From positions 682,001-746,000 of the forward strand of contig NZ_JAJVCN010000003.1 in NCBI RefSeq assembly GCF_021390435.2: DNA of 64,000 nucleotides, given 5' to 3'. Source of the DNA: Kibdelosporangium philippinense. Its GTDB lineage: Bacteria; Actinomycetota; Actinomycetes; Mycobacteriales; Pseudonocardiaceae. This document shows positions 53,677 through 62,104 of this stretch, in pieces. Position 1 is the stretch's first letter, and every line of letters starts with the position of its first letter. Both the position numbers and the translations under genes were made by a program. The notes beneath the pieces are model-generated. The model was not told where the DNA came from, ran no database searches, and worked only from the letters and a program-made list of their open reading frames with translations.

Positions 53677-54225
53677 TTATTTCTTGGCGGGCGCCGACAC
53701 GGAGTCCAGCTCCTCGAGGAACCGGTCGACGGTGCCACGGCGACGGGCCTCGTCCTCAAGGGACTCACCAACGATCCGGCTGGCCAGCTCGACGGCGGTG
53801 CGGCCGAGGTCGGCACGCAGTTCGGCGACGATCTGGGCCCGCTGGGCCTCAAGCTGGTTGCGGCCCTGCGCCACGATCCGTGCCGCTTCTTCCTGGGCCT
53901 GGACCCGCAACTCCTCACGGATCTGCTCGGCCTCGATCCGGGCGTCGTCGCGAATCCGCGCGGCAGCGGCGTTGGCGTCGGCGAGCAGGTCCTTGTACTT
54001 CTGCAGGTTCTCCTCGGCCTGAGCCTGCATCTGCTCGGCCTTGTTGATGCCGCCCTCGATCTTCTCGGTCCGCTCGGTGTAGAGCTTCTCGAACCGGGGG
54101 ACGACCATCTTCCAGAGGATGCCAAGCAGCAACAGGAACGCCACCAGCCCGAGAATGATCTCGGACGTGTGCGGCAGAACCGGGCTCGGTTCCTCGGCCG
54201 CGAGCACCGTCAACTCTGTCAGCAC
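53677..54225 (-). CDS. atpF: F0F1 ATP synthase subunit b
   Basis: 182 residues. One N-terminal membrane helix (about 23-42, IILGLVAFLLLLGILWKMVV) followed by a long charged helix with heptad spacing (LYTERTEKIEGGINKAEQM to DEARRRGTVDRFLEELDSV), the peripheral stalk. Starts at 54225, downstream of atpE. Confidence 0.95.
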   Translation of the reverse strand: MLTELTVLAAEEPSPVLPHTSEIILGLVAFLLLLGILWKMVVPRFEKLYTERTEKIEGGINKAEQMQAQAEENLQKYKDLLADANAAAARIRDDARIEAEQIREELRVQAQEEAARIVAQGRNQLEAQRAQIVAELRADLGRTAVELASRIVGESLEDEARRRGTVDRFLEELDSVSAPAKK

Positions 54226-54257
54226 GACAACTCCCTAGATCTGACGTCGAAGCCGGA

Positions 54258-54512
54258 TCAGGCGTTGGACGCGATGAAGAACAGAACCAGACCGATCAGG
54301 GCGAGCACCTCGGTCAGGATGAACGTCTGGAAGCCGATACCCATCAGCTTGCTCTGGGCCTCCGGCTGGCGGGCGGTGCCGTTGATGACGGCGGCGAAGA
54401 TGACACCCACACCGATACCCGGGCCGATCGCGCCAAGGCCGTAACCGATCATGGCGAGGCCAGAGTTGATGTTGGCCGTGGCTTCCTGAGCGACGATAAC
54501 AGCTGCACTCAC
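54258..54512 (-). CDS. atpE: F0F1 ATP synthase subunit c
   Basis: 84 residues from the GTG at 54512 (AAAGGGAAAA upstream). The frame is open further upstream but the c-subunit start fits here. Two membrane helices, the first with [20 protein letters not shown], then a polar loop [13 protein letters not shown], then the second with the proton-carrying Glu68 ([16 protein letters not shown]). Forms the rotary ring of F0. Confidence 0.95.
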   Translation of the reverse strand: MSAAVIVAQEATANINSGLAMIGYGLGAIGPGIGVGVIFAAVINGTARQPEAQSKLMGIGFQTFILTEVLALIGLVLFFIASNA

Positions 54513-54585
54513 TTCGATTTTCCCTTTCGAGTTGGGTCCGCGAGGCGCGGATCCGACAAACTGGTCACTGGACCGGAATGGCCGG

Positions 54586-55371
54586 TCAGTGTTCTGCGGC
54601 CAATGCGGCTCCGATGTAGCCAGCGGAGAGCAACGCGAAGATGTACGCCTGGATGACCTGGATGAACGCCTCAAGGAAGGTCATCGCGATGGACATCGCG
54701 AAGGCGACGATGGAAGCGGGCTTCAACCACGCGCTCGCCTCGAGCAACAGGTACTCGCCACCGATGGTGAACACCAAGAGGATCAGGTGACCGGCGAACA
54801 TCGCGGCGAACACTCGGATCGCCAGCGTGATCGGGTTCATGATGAACTTGGTGAAGACCTCGATCGGGCTGTACAGGATGTAGATCGGCTTGGGGATCCC
54901 CGGTGGGAAGATCTCCTTCTTCAGGTACCCGCCGAGACCGTGCCTGCGGATGCCCGAGATGTGGTAAACCGGATAGACCACCAGGACCGACAGCGCCAAC
55001 GGGAAGCCGATGTGCGAGAACGTCGGGAACTGAATGATCGGGATGATGCCGAAGATGTTGTTCACCAGCGTGAACGTGAACAGCGTCAGGATCAGCGGCA
55101 CATATGGCCGGAAGTCCTTCGCGCCGATCTGCTCACGGGTGATGTTGTTGCGGCTGAAGTCGTAGAGGCTCTCGGCCGCGAACTGGAACTTGCCTGGCAC
55201 GATCTTCAGGTTGCGCGACGCGAGCAGGAAGAACGTGGCGATGATGATGACCGACAGCACCACGAGCACCATCGGCTTGGTGACGCTGCCGAAGATCGGC
55301 GGCAGGAAGAAATCTCCGACGCCAGGCGGCTCGAACTTCGCCTCCTGCGCCAGCAACGGCATGCCCAACAA
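54586..55371 (-). CDS. atpB: F0F1 ATP synthase subunit a
   Basis: 261 residues from a TTG at 55371, favoured because GGAAGGAG ends 6 nt before it; the ATG at 55362 is too far from an RBS but fits in frame. Multi-spanning membrane protein with the essential Arg in [20 protein letters not shown] and the ending [20 protein letters not shown]. It forms the proton half-channels with subunit c. 214 bp separate it from atpI. Confidence 0.95.
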   Translation of the reverse strand: MLGMPLLAQEAKFEPPGVGDFFLPPIFGSVTKPMVLVVLSVIIIATFFLLASRNLKIVPGKFQFAAESLYDFSRNNITREQIGAKDFRPYVPLILTLFTFTLVNNIFGIIPIIQFPTFSHIGFPLALSVLVVYPVYHISGIRRHGLGGYLKKEIFPPGIPKPIYILYSPIEVFTKFIMNPITLAIRVFAAMFAGHLILLVFTIGGEYLLLEASAWLKPASIVAFAMSIAMTFLEAFIQVIQAYIFALLSAGYIGAALAAEH

Positions 55372-55585
55372 CGGGGGCTCCTTCCGGTTCTCCCGGCCGG
55401 CCGTGTGTCACACCACCGGGGGAATCGTCACGATCAGGACTTAACGTACCTGACGTACTGCAAGCACTCGAAAGCGGGGCTCCCCGGTAGGCCACCGGGC
55501 GTCACTGCCCCTTCGGGCGAACACTATCAACCGGCTGAGACCCAACCGGACGGGCGTACTACTTAGCGACTCCAGCGGGAGCCAC

Positions 55586-56053
55586 TCAGCCCTCCTTGCT
55601 CGCTGGGATGATTGTAGGGACCTTGGTTCGCCGGAAGGCGAACACCTCGGCCGTTGCACTCACCAAGATGGTCGCGAGCAGGGTGAATGCCAGCGAGTTG
55701 CGGTGCAGCGCGGCGATCGTGCCAAGCACCATCATGGCGATCAGCAGGATGATCATCTTGCCGGCGAAGCCGCCGAGCACGACGAACAACACCTTCTGCG
55801 GAGCCATCCCCGCGGTCTGGCGCATCAGCAGCGAGGTGGTGACGGCGGACAGCAGGCCGACGGCGCCACCGGCCAGCGCGCCGTAGACCCCGTTCGAGCC
55901 GACCAGCACACCGGCGAGCACCGCGGCGATCACGACCGTGATCACGGTCGAGGAGACCGCTGCCCAGAACACGGTCTTGGCCAGCGCCCGGATCACCTCT
56001 TCGTGGGTCTCCGGCTGCTTCGGGATCTCAAAGTTCTCGCTCATCTCACTCAT
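55586..56053 (-). CDS. atpI: ATP synthase accessory membrane protein AtpI-like
   Basis: 155 residues from the ATG at 56053 (GGGAG 6 nt upstream; ATG 56065 also possible). Four hydrophobic helices: FWAAVSSTVITVVIAAVLAG, NGVYGALAGGAVGLLSAVTT, KVLFVVLGGFAGKMIILLIA and LAFTLLATILVSATAEVFAF. The position ahead of atpB is standard for actinobacterial AtpI-like proteins, which assist c-ring assembly or metal supply. Upstream it is separated from wecA by a transposon remnant. Confidence 0.85.
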   Translation of the reverse strand: MSEMSENFEIPKQPETHEEVIRALAKTVFWAAVSSTVITVVIAAVLAGVLVGSNGVYGALAGGAVGLLSAVTTSLLMRQTAGMAPQKVLFVVLGGFAGKMIILLIAMMVLGTIAALHRNSLAFTLLATILVSATAEVFAFRRTKVPTIIPASKEG

Positions 56054-56166
56054 CGTGACTCCCATCGGCGGTGGCCCGCATCTCCCGGCGCGGCACCCAA
56101 GCCGACCTCGCTGGTCAGGACGTATTGGACCCGGTTTTGTCGGTACCCGCTGTTAACGTCCGGTTC

Positions 56167-57353
56167 GTGTCCCGCTACCGATTGTCGCCGACGCCCGAGC
56201 AGGAACTGAGACTGCTTGAGCATTGTGCGCACGCGCGGTTCGTGTGGAACCTCGCAGTCGAGCAACATAGTCACTGGCGATGGGGACGTGCGGCTGCGCC
56301 TGGGTACAACGAACAGGCTCGGCAGCTGACCGAGGCGCGGGCGCAGTTCGGCTGGTTGCGTGCCGGATCGGTGACTGTCCAGCAGCAGGCGCTTCGTGAC
56401 TTTGCCAAGGCCACACGACACTTCTACGCGGGGACGCACCGCAAGCCGTCGTGGCGCAAGGTCAGCAGGAACGACGGTTTCCGCCAGGTCGCGGTGAAAC
56501 CAGAGCACGTACGACGGCTGAACCGACGGTCTGGCCACGTTTGGGTCCCGAAGGTCGGATGGGTCAGGTTCCGCTGGTCGCGCGCCGTGCCACGGAACGT
56601 CACGTCCTACCGGGTCAGCAGAGACCGCGCAGGTAGATGGCATATCGCGTTCGCCGTAGTGCCGGGTGTGATCCCTGCGCCTGGCAACAACGAGACAGTG
56701 GGAGTGGACCGAGGCGTGACAGTGTCGGCGGCACTGTCCACCGGCGAGTTGTTGTCGGTACCGAGGCTCACGCCCACCCAGCAGCGTCGATTGGACCGGC
56801 TGTACCGGCGACTCGCCCGCTGTAAGCGTGGATCGAATCGCCGCAGCCTGATCAAACGCGTGATCGCGCGCCTGATCAGGCGAAGAACCGACCGGCGCAA
56901 GGACTGGGTCGAGAAGACCTCGACCCTGCTGGCCAGCAGGTTTGACGTAGTCCGGGTGGAGGCGCTTTCCATTCGGGGGATGACCCGCTCGGCAAAGGGC
57001 ACGGTCGTGAACCCTGGTCGCAACGTGCGGCAAAGGCGGGACTCAACCGGGGCATTCTGTCCAACGGATGGGGGCAGTTGGTAGCCCGGCTGGAACACAA
57101 GGCTTCCGGCAGGGTGGAGAAGGTGAAAGCCGCGTACACGTCGCAGCAGTGTTCGGCTTGCGGCCACATCGCTGCGGAGAATCGCAAGAGCCAAGCGGTT
57201 TTCCGGTGCGTGGCCTGCGAGTTCGACTGCCATGCCGACGTGAACGCGGCTCGCAACATCGCCGCCGGGCGGGCGGTGACAGCACGGGGAGCCCTCCAGC
57301 CGTTGGGCGGGGCTGTGAACCGTGAACCTCAACTCGCTGCCATCGCTCCCTGA
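56167..57353 (+). pseudogene. TnpB (IS605/IS1341-type RNA-guided nuclease), frameshifted
   Basis: Frame 1 runs from the GTG at 56167 (VSRYRLSPTPEQ) to about 57031 and then stops at 57084; the protein resumes in another frame to 57353. A one-base deletion in the A run of CAAAGGCGGG (57031-57040) explains it: with one more A the code reads RQKAGLNRGIL. RuvC residues are present: Asp181 (GVDRGVTVSA), Glu265 (VRVEALSIRGM), the zinc finger CSAC...CVAC, and the last Asp in CHADVNAARNIAAGRA. TnpB is guided by an omega-RNA from the element's right end. This copy is probably dead unless -1 slippage occurs. No TnpA gene is present. Confidence 0.88.
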
Positions 57354-57370
57354 GTGGTGATCGTGAGTTG

Positions 57371-57408
57371 GAATCCCCCGGGTGGCTTCAGCCGTGGGAG
57401 GACGTCAA
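57371..57408 (+). ncRNA. Right-end hairpin / omega-RNA 3' part
   Basis: CCCGGGTGGCTTCAGCC, then GTGGGAGG folds into a stem-loop at the element's right end, the part that in active elements becomes the omega-RNA scaffold, with the guide being the flanking DNA (CGTGACCGCAGTCTAG, the 3' end of wecA). Boundaries are approximate. Confidence 0.5.
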
Positions 57409-58553
57409 CGTGACCGCAGTCTAGGTATTGCCGAAACGAGCAATGCGACCAGTAGGCCTATCGCCATTCCCCAGACCACGACAAGCCCGTCGAAAAGACT
57501 CAGTGAAACGGCGCCGAACGCCAGCACAGCGGCCCACAAGTAGATCAGCAAAACGGCCCTGCGCTGGGAGTGGCCGATCTCCAGCAGCCGGTGGTGCAGG
57601 TGCATCTTGTCCGCGTGGAACGGGCTCAGGCCGCGCCTTGTCCGCCGGACAACCGCCATGAGCAGGTCCAACAGCGGCACGAACAGCACCGCGGCGACCA
57701 CGATGAGCGGGGACAACACCGCGAGCGTGTTCACCGGGCCCTGCTCGGCTGGCAGTCGCTTGCCCGCGGCGGACGTGCTCGCCGCGGCGAGGGTGAGGCC
57801 GATCAGCATCGAGCCGGAATCGCCCATGAACAGCCGCGCGGGCTGGAAATTGTGCGGAAGGAATCCGAGGCACGCGCCCGCCAGCGTGATCGACAGCAAA
57901 GCTGGCGCGTAGTTGACGACGTCATTACTGGTCTGTGACAACAAGTGGAACGAAAACGTACAAGTTGCCAACGATGCGATCACGCCGATGCCCGCGGCGA
58001 GACCGTCGAGACCGTCGATGAAGTTCATCGCGTTGATCAGCACGAGCGCGAGCAGGACCGTCAGCAGCCCGCCCTGGTTCATGTCCAGCACGACCAGCGA
58101 GCCGCTCGGGCCCACGTCGTTGCCGCCCCACGGCACCCAGACCAGCACCCACTGGATACCGAACAGCACGATGATGCCCGCGGACATGGTCTGCCCGGCG
58201 AACTTCGTCAGCGCGTCCAACTCGAACCGGTCGTCGAGCGCGCCGATCAGCATGATCACGCCGCCGCCGACGAGCACCCCGACGGGATCGAGGGAATAGT
58301 CGAATGCCCTGCGCAGCAAGGGAAGCTGGTGTGCGAGCAGCATGCCGCCGCAGATGCCGAGGTACATCGCCAGTCCGCCGAGCCTGGGGATCGGCTGGGT
58401 GTGCACGTCGCGGCTGCGTGGCACGGCGACCGCGCCGATCTTGAACGCCAGCAGCCGCACCGGGCCGGTCAGCAGGAACGTCAAGGTCAGGCTGAGCAGG
58501 CCGACCAGCAGGTATTCGCGGATCGGCAGGCCTTGGACGATGGCGGGAGGCAC
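57405..58553 (-). CDS. wecA: Undecaprenyl-phosphate GlcNAc-1-phosphate transferase-like (WecA/MraY family)
   Basis: 382 residues, about ten membrane helices. Family motifs: RDVHTQPIPRLGGLAMYLGI, ALDDRFELDALTKFAGQ, the DDxxE-like/NxxNxxDGLDGLAAG motif LINAMNFIDGLDGLAAGIGV, PARLFMGDSGSMLIGL and the HADKMHLHHRLLEIGHSQR loop. It starts the linkage unit or another envelope glycan by moving GlcNAc-phosphate onto the lipid carrier. Its TGA stop (complement of 57405-57407) belongs to the TnpB element's right end, so its natural C-terminus may have been altered. In M. tuberculosis the orthologue also precedes atpI. Confidence 0.9.
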   Translation of the reverse strand: MPPAIVQGLPIREYLLVGLLSLTLTFLLTGPVRLLAFKIGAVAVPRSRDVHTQPIPRLGGLAMYLGICGGMLLAHQLPLLRRAFDYSLDPVGVLVGGGVIMLIGALDDRFELDALTKFAGQTMSAGIIVLFGIQWVLVWVPWGGNDVGPSGSLVVLDMNQGGLLTVLLALVLINAMNFIDGLDGLAAGIGVIASLATCTFSFHLLSQTSNDVVNYAPALLSITLAGACLGFLPHNFQPARLFMGDSGSMLIGLTLAAASTSAAGKRLPAEQGPVNTLAVLSPLIVVAAVLFVPLLDLLMAVVRRTRRGLSPFHADKMHLHHRLLEIGHSQRRAVLLIYLWAAVLAFGAVSLSLFDGLVVVWGMAIGLLVALLVSAIPRLRSR

Positions 58554-58556
58554 GAC

Positions 58557-59000
58557 TCAGCTCCGCCGGGCTGTCGGCCGGAGCGGCACGCCTGTCAGGA
58601 AGCCGATGGTCGGGCCGTCGGCGCCGTCGCGCTCGACACCCGTGGCTATGGACTGCCCGCCCTCTGCCACAGGGCATTTCTTGGCCGCGAAGGCTCGGCA
58701 TTTCTCGAACGCGACCGTCTTGGCCGCGACCACGTGCATCAGCGGGCCGCCCTGAATCGCTGGGAACACAGCCCCGTGAATCGCTTCGGCGTGTTCCCGG
58801 CTATTCGGGATCATGCCGCCGCGCGGGCCGCGAAGGACTTTTCGGGTGCGGACATTCGTTACGAACGCCGCGAATTCGATGCGCCTAGGGTACGCGGTGG
58901 CACACGTGATGATCATTTCGGGGCCAGGAAATTCCGCTGCGTCGGCGAGGCCCGGATCGGCCGTGGCGAAGTCCGGAGTCACCGAATGTTTCCTTTCCAA
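58557..59000 (-). pseudogene. Serine hydroxymethyltransferase (glyA) remnant
   Basis: The reverse strand encodes a fragment with [18 protein letters not shown], then [20 protein letters not shown], which is the PLP-lysine region of GlyA (normal [16 protein letters not shown]...[20 protein letters not shown]). Only about 70 residues of the 420-residue enzyme are recognisable; the flanks match nothing. The PLP lysine itself is retained. glyA sits between the Sua5-type gene and wecA in Streptomyces, so this is a decayed original copy. A functional glyA must exist elsewhere. Confidence 0.75.
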
Positions 59001-59003
59001 GGC

Positions 59004-59654
59004 TCAGGCCGGGCTGGCGACCTCGACGCCAAGCGCCTCTTCGACGGCCTGACGGCTGACCGCGCCCTCCCGCAGCAGGATGGGAGTGTCACCGGTGAGG
59101 TCAACGATGGAGGACGGCACCGGATCGCCGGACGGTCCCCCGTCCAGGTATACCGCGACAGACTCGCCAAGCTGGTCACGAGCTTCCTCGGCGGTGGCGG
59201 CAGGCGGATGCCCAGACCTGTTCGCGCTGGACACAGCCATCGGCCCGACCTCACGCAGCAGCTCGATGGCCACCGGGTGAAGCGGCATCCGAAGCATGAC
59301 CGTGCCGCGCGTGTTGCCCAGATCCCACGCCAGGCTCGGCGCGTGCGGAAGGACGATGGAAAGGTCACCGGGCCAGAACGCCTCGACAAGCTTGCGCGCC
59401 TGGTCAGGGACGGACAACACGAGACCGTCGATGGCCGTCCAGCTGCCGACGAGCACGCCGACCGGCATATCCGGCCCACGGTTCTTGGCTTCGAGCAGCG
59501 CGCGAACCGCGCTGCCGTCGAAGGCGTCGCAGCCGATGCCGTAGACGGTGTCGGTCGGAACGACCACAAGCCGCCCGGACCGCACAGCGCCAGCGGCGGC
59601 CGCGAGCCCGTCCTGCCGGTCCTCTGGCAATGAACAGTCGTACAGCGTGCTCAC
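59004..59654 (-). CDS. L-threonylcarbamoyladenylate synthase (Sua5/YwlC/YrdC family)
   Basis: 216 residues from the GTG at 59654 (VSTLYDCSLPEDR), the family-typical start; ATG 59675 adds seven residues. It makes threonylcarbamoyl-AMP from threonine, bicarbonate and ATP for the t6A37 modification of tRNAs. Motifs: GAVRSGRLVVVPTDTVYGIG, EAKNRGPDMPVGVLV (KxR-x-x-x-P), WPGDLSIVL, and MAVSSANRSGHPPAATAEEA. In actinobacteria this gene lies near wecA and atpI. Confidence 0.92.
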   Translation of the reverse strand: MSTLYDCSLPEDRQDGLAAAAGAVRSGRLVVVPTDTVYGIGCDAFDGSAVRALLEAKNRGPDMPVGVLVGSWTAIDGLVLSVPDQARKLVEAFWPGDLSIVLPHAPSLAWDLGNTRGTVMLRMPLHPVAIELLREVGPMAVSSANRSGHPPAATAEEARDQLGESVAVYLDGGPSGDPVPSSIVDLTGDTPILLREGAVSRQAVEEALGVEVASPA

Positions 59655-59698
59655 GACCGTGACTCTAGACCTCATGCCGAGGGCGGCTACTCACCGGT

Positions 59699-59950
59699 CA
59701 TGATGCGTCGTGGCTGTACTAGTGCCCTTTCTGCGGCGAGGCATGGGGGCACGCGGAGATCCACCTGCCTGGCCTTGGCCCCGACCGGGTGATCTATGCC
59801 GCGCCGAGCCTTCTCCCGTATTACGTCGAGGCGCATGAATACCGTCCACCGCAGGCTTTCGTCGACGCGGTGCTGATTCGGGTAACGGCGTTCTGGGACA
59901 CGATCGAGCGATCTGACACGTCTGCTGTGCTGGACGGTTCCCGAAGCTGA
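59699..59950 (+). pseudogene. Small zinc-ribbon-like ORF broken by an amber stop
   Basis: In one frame the sequence reads HDASWLY-stop-CPFCGEAWGHAEIHLPGLG, then PDRVIYAAPSLLPYYVEAHE and a 70-residue tail ending at the TGA at 59950. The codon between Tyr and Cys is TAG (59720-59722). There is no good start codon after it. The protein-like composition and CPFCGE suggest a real gene disrupted by a nonsense change; amber readthrough is an alternative. The family is not recognised. Confidence 0.4.
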
Positions 59951-59962
59951 CCGGGCTACGAG

Positions 59963-60562
59963 CTAATTCAACCGACCGAGGCCAGGGATGAACCGCCCGA
60001 CTCGGCGGGCGTAGTCCAAGTAGGCCGCGCCATGTGTGGCGATCAGGTACGGCTCCTCGACCCGCCGCACCAGTACCGACACGTTGGCGTACAACATCAC
60101 GAGCCCGCCGAAGGACAAGAAGTTCGGCACGGCCAAGGCCAGTCCAAGGCCGGTGAGCAGCATCGAGGCGAAGATCGGGTTACGAACCACACCGAACGGG
60201 CCCGAGGTCACCAAGTCCGTTCGTTCGGTCGTGTCCACGCCGATGCGCCACGAAGGACCCATGAACAACTGCGCGTACAACGTGCCCGCGACGCCAGCCG
60301 CAGCGATGACCGCGCCGACAATGCGTAGCGGCAACTGATCCAGCACCGCTATCCGTGCCAGCACGTCAAACAGATCCAGTATCGGGTTGGCCAGACCGAC
60401 CAAGCCGATGAGGCCGAAAGCCGCCTCACAACTCCATTGCAGCGGGCCGGAGATCCGCATGCCGGTGTCCTGCCCGCCGGTCCGGCGGCGCATGGCGGTG
60501 ATCGGGACGCCGAAGGCGAGGATCAGCCACAGCAGGTATATCCCGAGGGCCAAGAACGTCAC
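59963..60562 (-). CDS. Isoprenylcysteine carboxyl methyltransferase-like (ICMT/PEMT-type) membrane protein
   Basis: 199 residues from a GTG. Four to five membrane helices, and the C-terminal SAM-binding motif GPFGVVRNPIFASMLLTGLG plus EPYLIATHGAAYLDYARRVGRFIPG (RHPxY-like and Glu..Y..Y..R..F.P pattern). This family methylates lipids or small isoprenoid/thiol substrates in bacteria. The substrate is unknown. The TPR gene lies 13 bp upstream on the same strand. Confidence 0.85.
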   Translation of the reverse strand: MTFLALGIYLLWLILAFGVPITAMRRRTGGQDTGMRISGPLQWSCEAAFGLIGLVGLANPILDLFDVLARIAVLDQLPLRIVGAVIAAAGVAGTLYAQLFMGPSWRIGVDTTERTDLVTSGPFGVVRNPIFASMLLTGLGLALAVPNFLSFGGLVMLYANVSVLVRRVEEPYLIATHGAAYLDYARRVGRFIPGLGRLN

Positions 60563-60575
60563 TCGGCGAACCTAC

Positions 60576-61319
60576 TCAACGCAGGCCGTGCCGCCAGACC
60601 AGAGGCGCCGCTCGCACCGCACGGATCTGCCACGCCTGACGGCGGAAGCTCATGACCGCCAGATAGATCACGATCGCGCCGAGGATCGCGCCGAGCACGA
60701 CTAGAACGATGTTGCCCATCGAGCCGCCGATTCCGACAAGGCCGAGGCCGACCAAGCCGCCAAGCAGCGAATATCCCAGGACTGCCGGTTGGCTCGACCA
60801 CGTCCATCGCGAGCCAGTGGTGAGCTCGGCTGTCAGTGCTTCCACGCCAGCGCGGTGGTTGTCGTCCACCGCGGTTTCCGCTGCCCGGCGGGCCACTCCC
60901 GCACAGACTTCGAACTGGGTCTGGCTCGTGATCACGTGTTCTTCGTCGCGGGTCAGGTTTCTGGCCTGGTCAGCGGTTTCCAGCAAGGCGCCGGTCAGAT
61001 GATGCAGCACCACAGCGTTTCCCGGGTACGCGACGAGCAACTTCTCCAACCGCAGTACCGCTGCCGATGCTTCGCCTTGCAGCACAAGCGCCTGTGACAG
61101 TCCACATTCGACCTTCAGGTCGCCTTCGGGAGTTGCCTGCTCGAACCGTTCCACAGCTTCGTCTTGTCGGCCGAGTGCCACCAACGCGTCGCCTTGGCCG
61201 ACGAGGTCGCCTGCCTCCGTGAACAGCGACAATGCCGTCTCTGGTTGTCCGGCAAGCAGTTCGACGAACCCTGGCGATGGATCTGCCGTGCGCCACTTGA
61301 CCAACGGATCGATCCACAT
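60576..61319 (-). CDS. TPR-repeat protein with two C-terminal membrane helices
   Basis: 247 residues from the ATG at 61319 (GGAGC upstream; the frame is open to 61415). The first 140 residues contain TPR-like helical pairs (GDALVALGRQDEAVERFEQA, LVLQGEASAAVLRLEKLLVA). The C-terminal part has two hydrophobic segments (AVLGYSLLGGLVGLGLVGIG and IVLVVLGAILGAIVIYLAVM). Predicted cytoplasmic TPR domain held at the membrane. Function unknown. Confidence 0.7.
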   Translation of the reverse strand: MWIDPLVKWRTADPSPGFVELLAGQPETALSLFTEAGDLVGQGDALVALGRQDEAVERFEQATPEGDLKVECGLSQALVLQGEASAAVLRLEKLLVAYPGNAVVLHHLTGALLETADQARNLTRDEEHVITSQTQFEVCAGVARRAAETAVDDNHRAGVEALTAELTTGSRWTWSSQPAVLGYSLLGGLVGLGLVGIGGSMGNIVLVVLGAILGAIVIYLAVMSFRRQAWQIRAVRAAPLVWRHGLR

Positions 61320-61440
61320 CCGCTTGCTCCGTCCGGGTGATGCGTAACGTCCTTTCGCCCTAGGGCGACGTGCCTCGCATATCCTGCCCGGCACATTCCG
61401 TCTCGGCCAGAGCACGTTTCAGCCAGGGGAAAGAGGTCTC

Positions 61441-62097
61441 GTGCAACCGCCGCGAAATCACTCGTCCGGACGAACATCCTTGGCGCTGACGCTTTCCGCC
61501 GGTTATCTGGTTGTCGCGGGCGCGTTCGGTGCCGTCCTGCTGACCACTTCAGCGACGGAGACCCCGCTGGCCGAACCACCGCCTGTGGTTGAAACGTCAT
61601 CTGCCGAACCTGCGAGAGGGACAACTAGAACATCAACAACCACGACGACCACAACCAGCCGGTCGCCTGCGGGATACCGGAAAGTCGCCGTTTCGGGGAT
61701 GACGACCATGATCCCGGACGACTGGTCGCTCGGGCCCTGTGAACGAAGCACCGGCTGTCAGCAAGCCAACGATCCCGCTGACAGCGGGCGGTTCCTGCGG
61801 ATCGGCGGCAGCACGTCACCGAGCGCGTCGCTGGAGAAGGTGCAGAGCGAGCAGGAAGTGGCGTTCGCCAAACGGACCGGGTATCAGAAGATTCGCTTCG
61901 AAACCGGGAACTACCACGGCTATCCATCCGTCGAATGGGAGTTCGTGTGGCTCAACACCGGCGTGCTGCGGCATGTCAGGGCCACGTACTGGCGGGCATC
62001 GGGCGACGACTACATCGTGTACGCGTCGTCCACAGCGGATAAGTGGGAGCAGACGCTTCCGTTGTACGAGACCATGATCGCCCACTCGACCCCATGA
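61441..62097 (+). CDS. Secreted or membrane-anchored hypothetical protein
   Basis: 218 residues from a GTG with GGGGAAAGAGG upstream. One N-terminal membrane helix (about 14-36, LALTLSAGYLVVAGAFGAVL), a Thr/Pro/Glu linker (TSTTTTTTTSRSPAGY) and an extracellular domain of about 140 residues with Trp-rich strands (YPSVEWEFVWLNTGVLRHVR) and two cysteines (CERSTGCQQ). It resembles the extracellular sensor-like domain of actinobacterial serine/threonine kinase-associated proteins, but no kinase domain is present here. The downstream membrane protein begins 8 bp later. Confidence 0.65.
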   Translation: MQPPRNHSSGRTSLALTLSAGYLVVAGAFGAVLLTTSATETPLAEPPPVVETSSAEPARGTTRTSTTTTTTTSRSPAGYRKVAVSGMTTMIPDDWSLGPCERSTGCQQANDPADSGRFLRIGGSTSPSASLEKVQSEQEVAFAKRTGYQKIRFETGNYHGYPSVEWEFVWLNTGVLRHVRATYWRASGDDYIVYASSTADKWEQTLPLYETMIAHSTP

Positions 62098-62104
62098 CGG
62101 GACC

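Larger units (their letters stand above)
56070..57408 (+). mobile_element. TnpB-only IS605-like element (left end uncertain)
   Basis: The right end is recognisable by GAATCCCCCGGGTGGCTTCA, then GCCGTGGGAGGACGTCAA, ending at about 57408, which is the conserved IS605/IS1341 right-end hairpin (GGCT-TC-AGCC stem). The left end lies somewhere in 56066-56166. It sits between wecA and atpI, normally adjacent, and splits that part of the operon. Confidence 0.65.
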
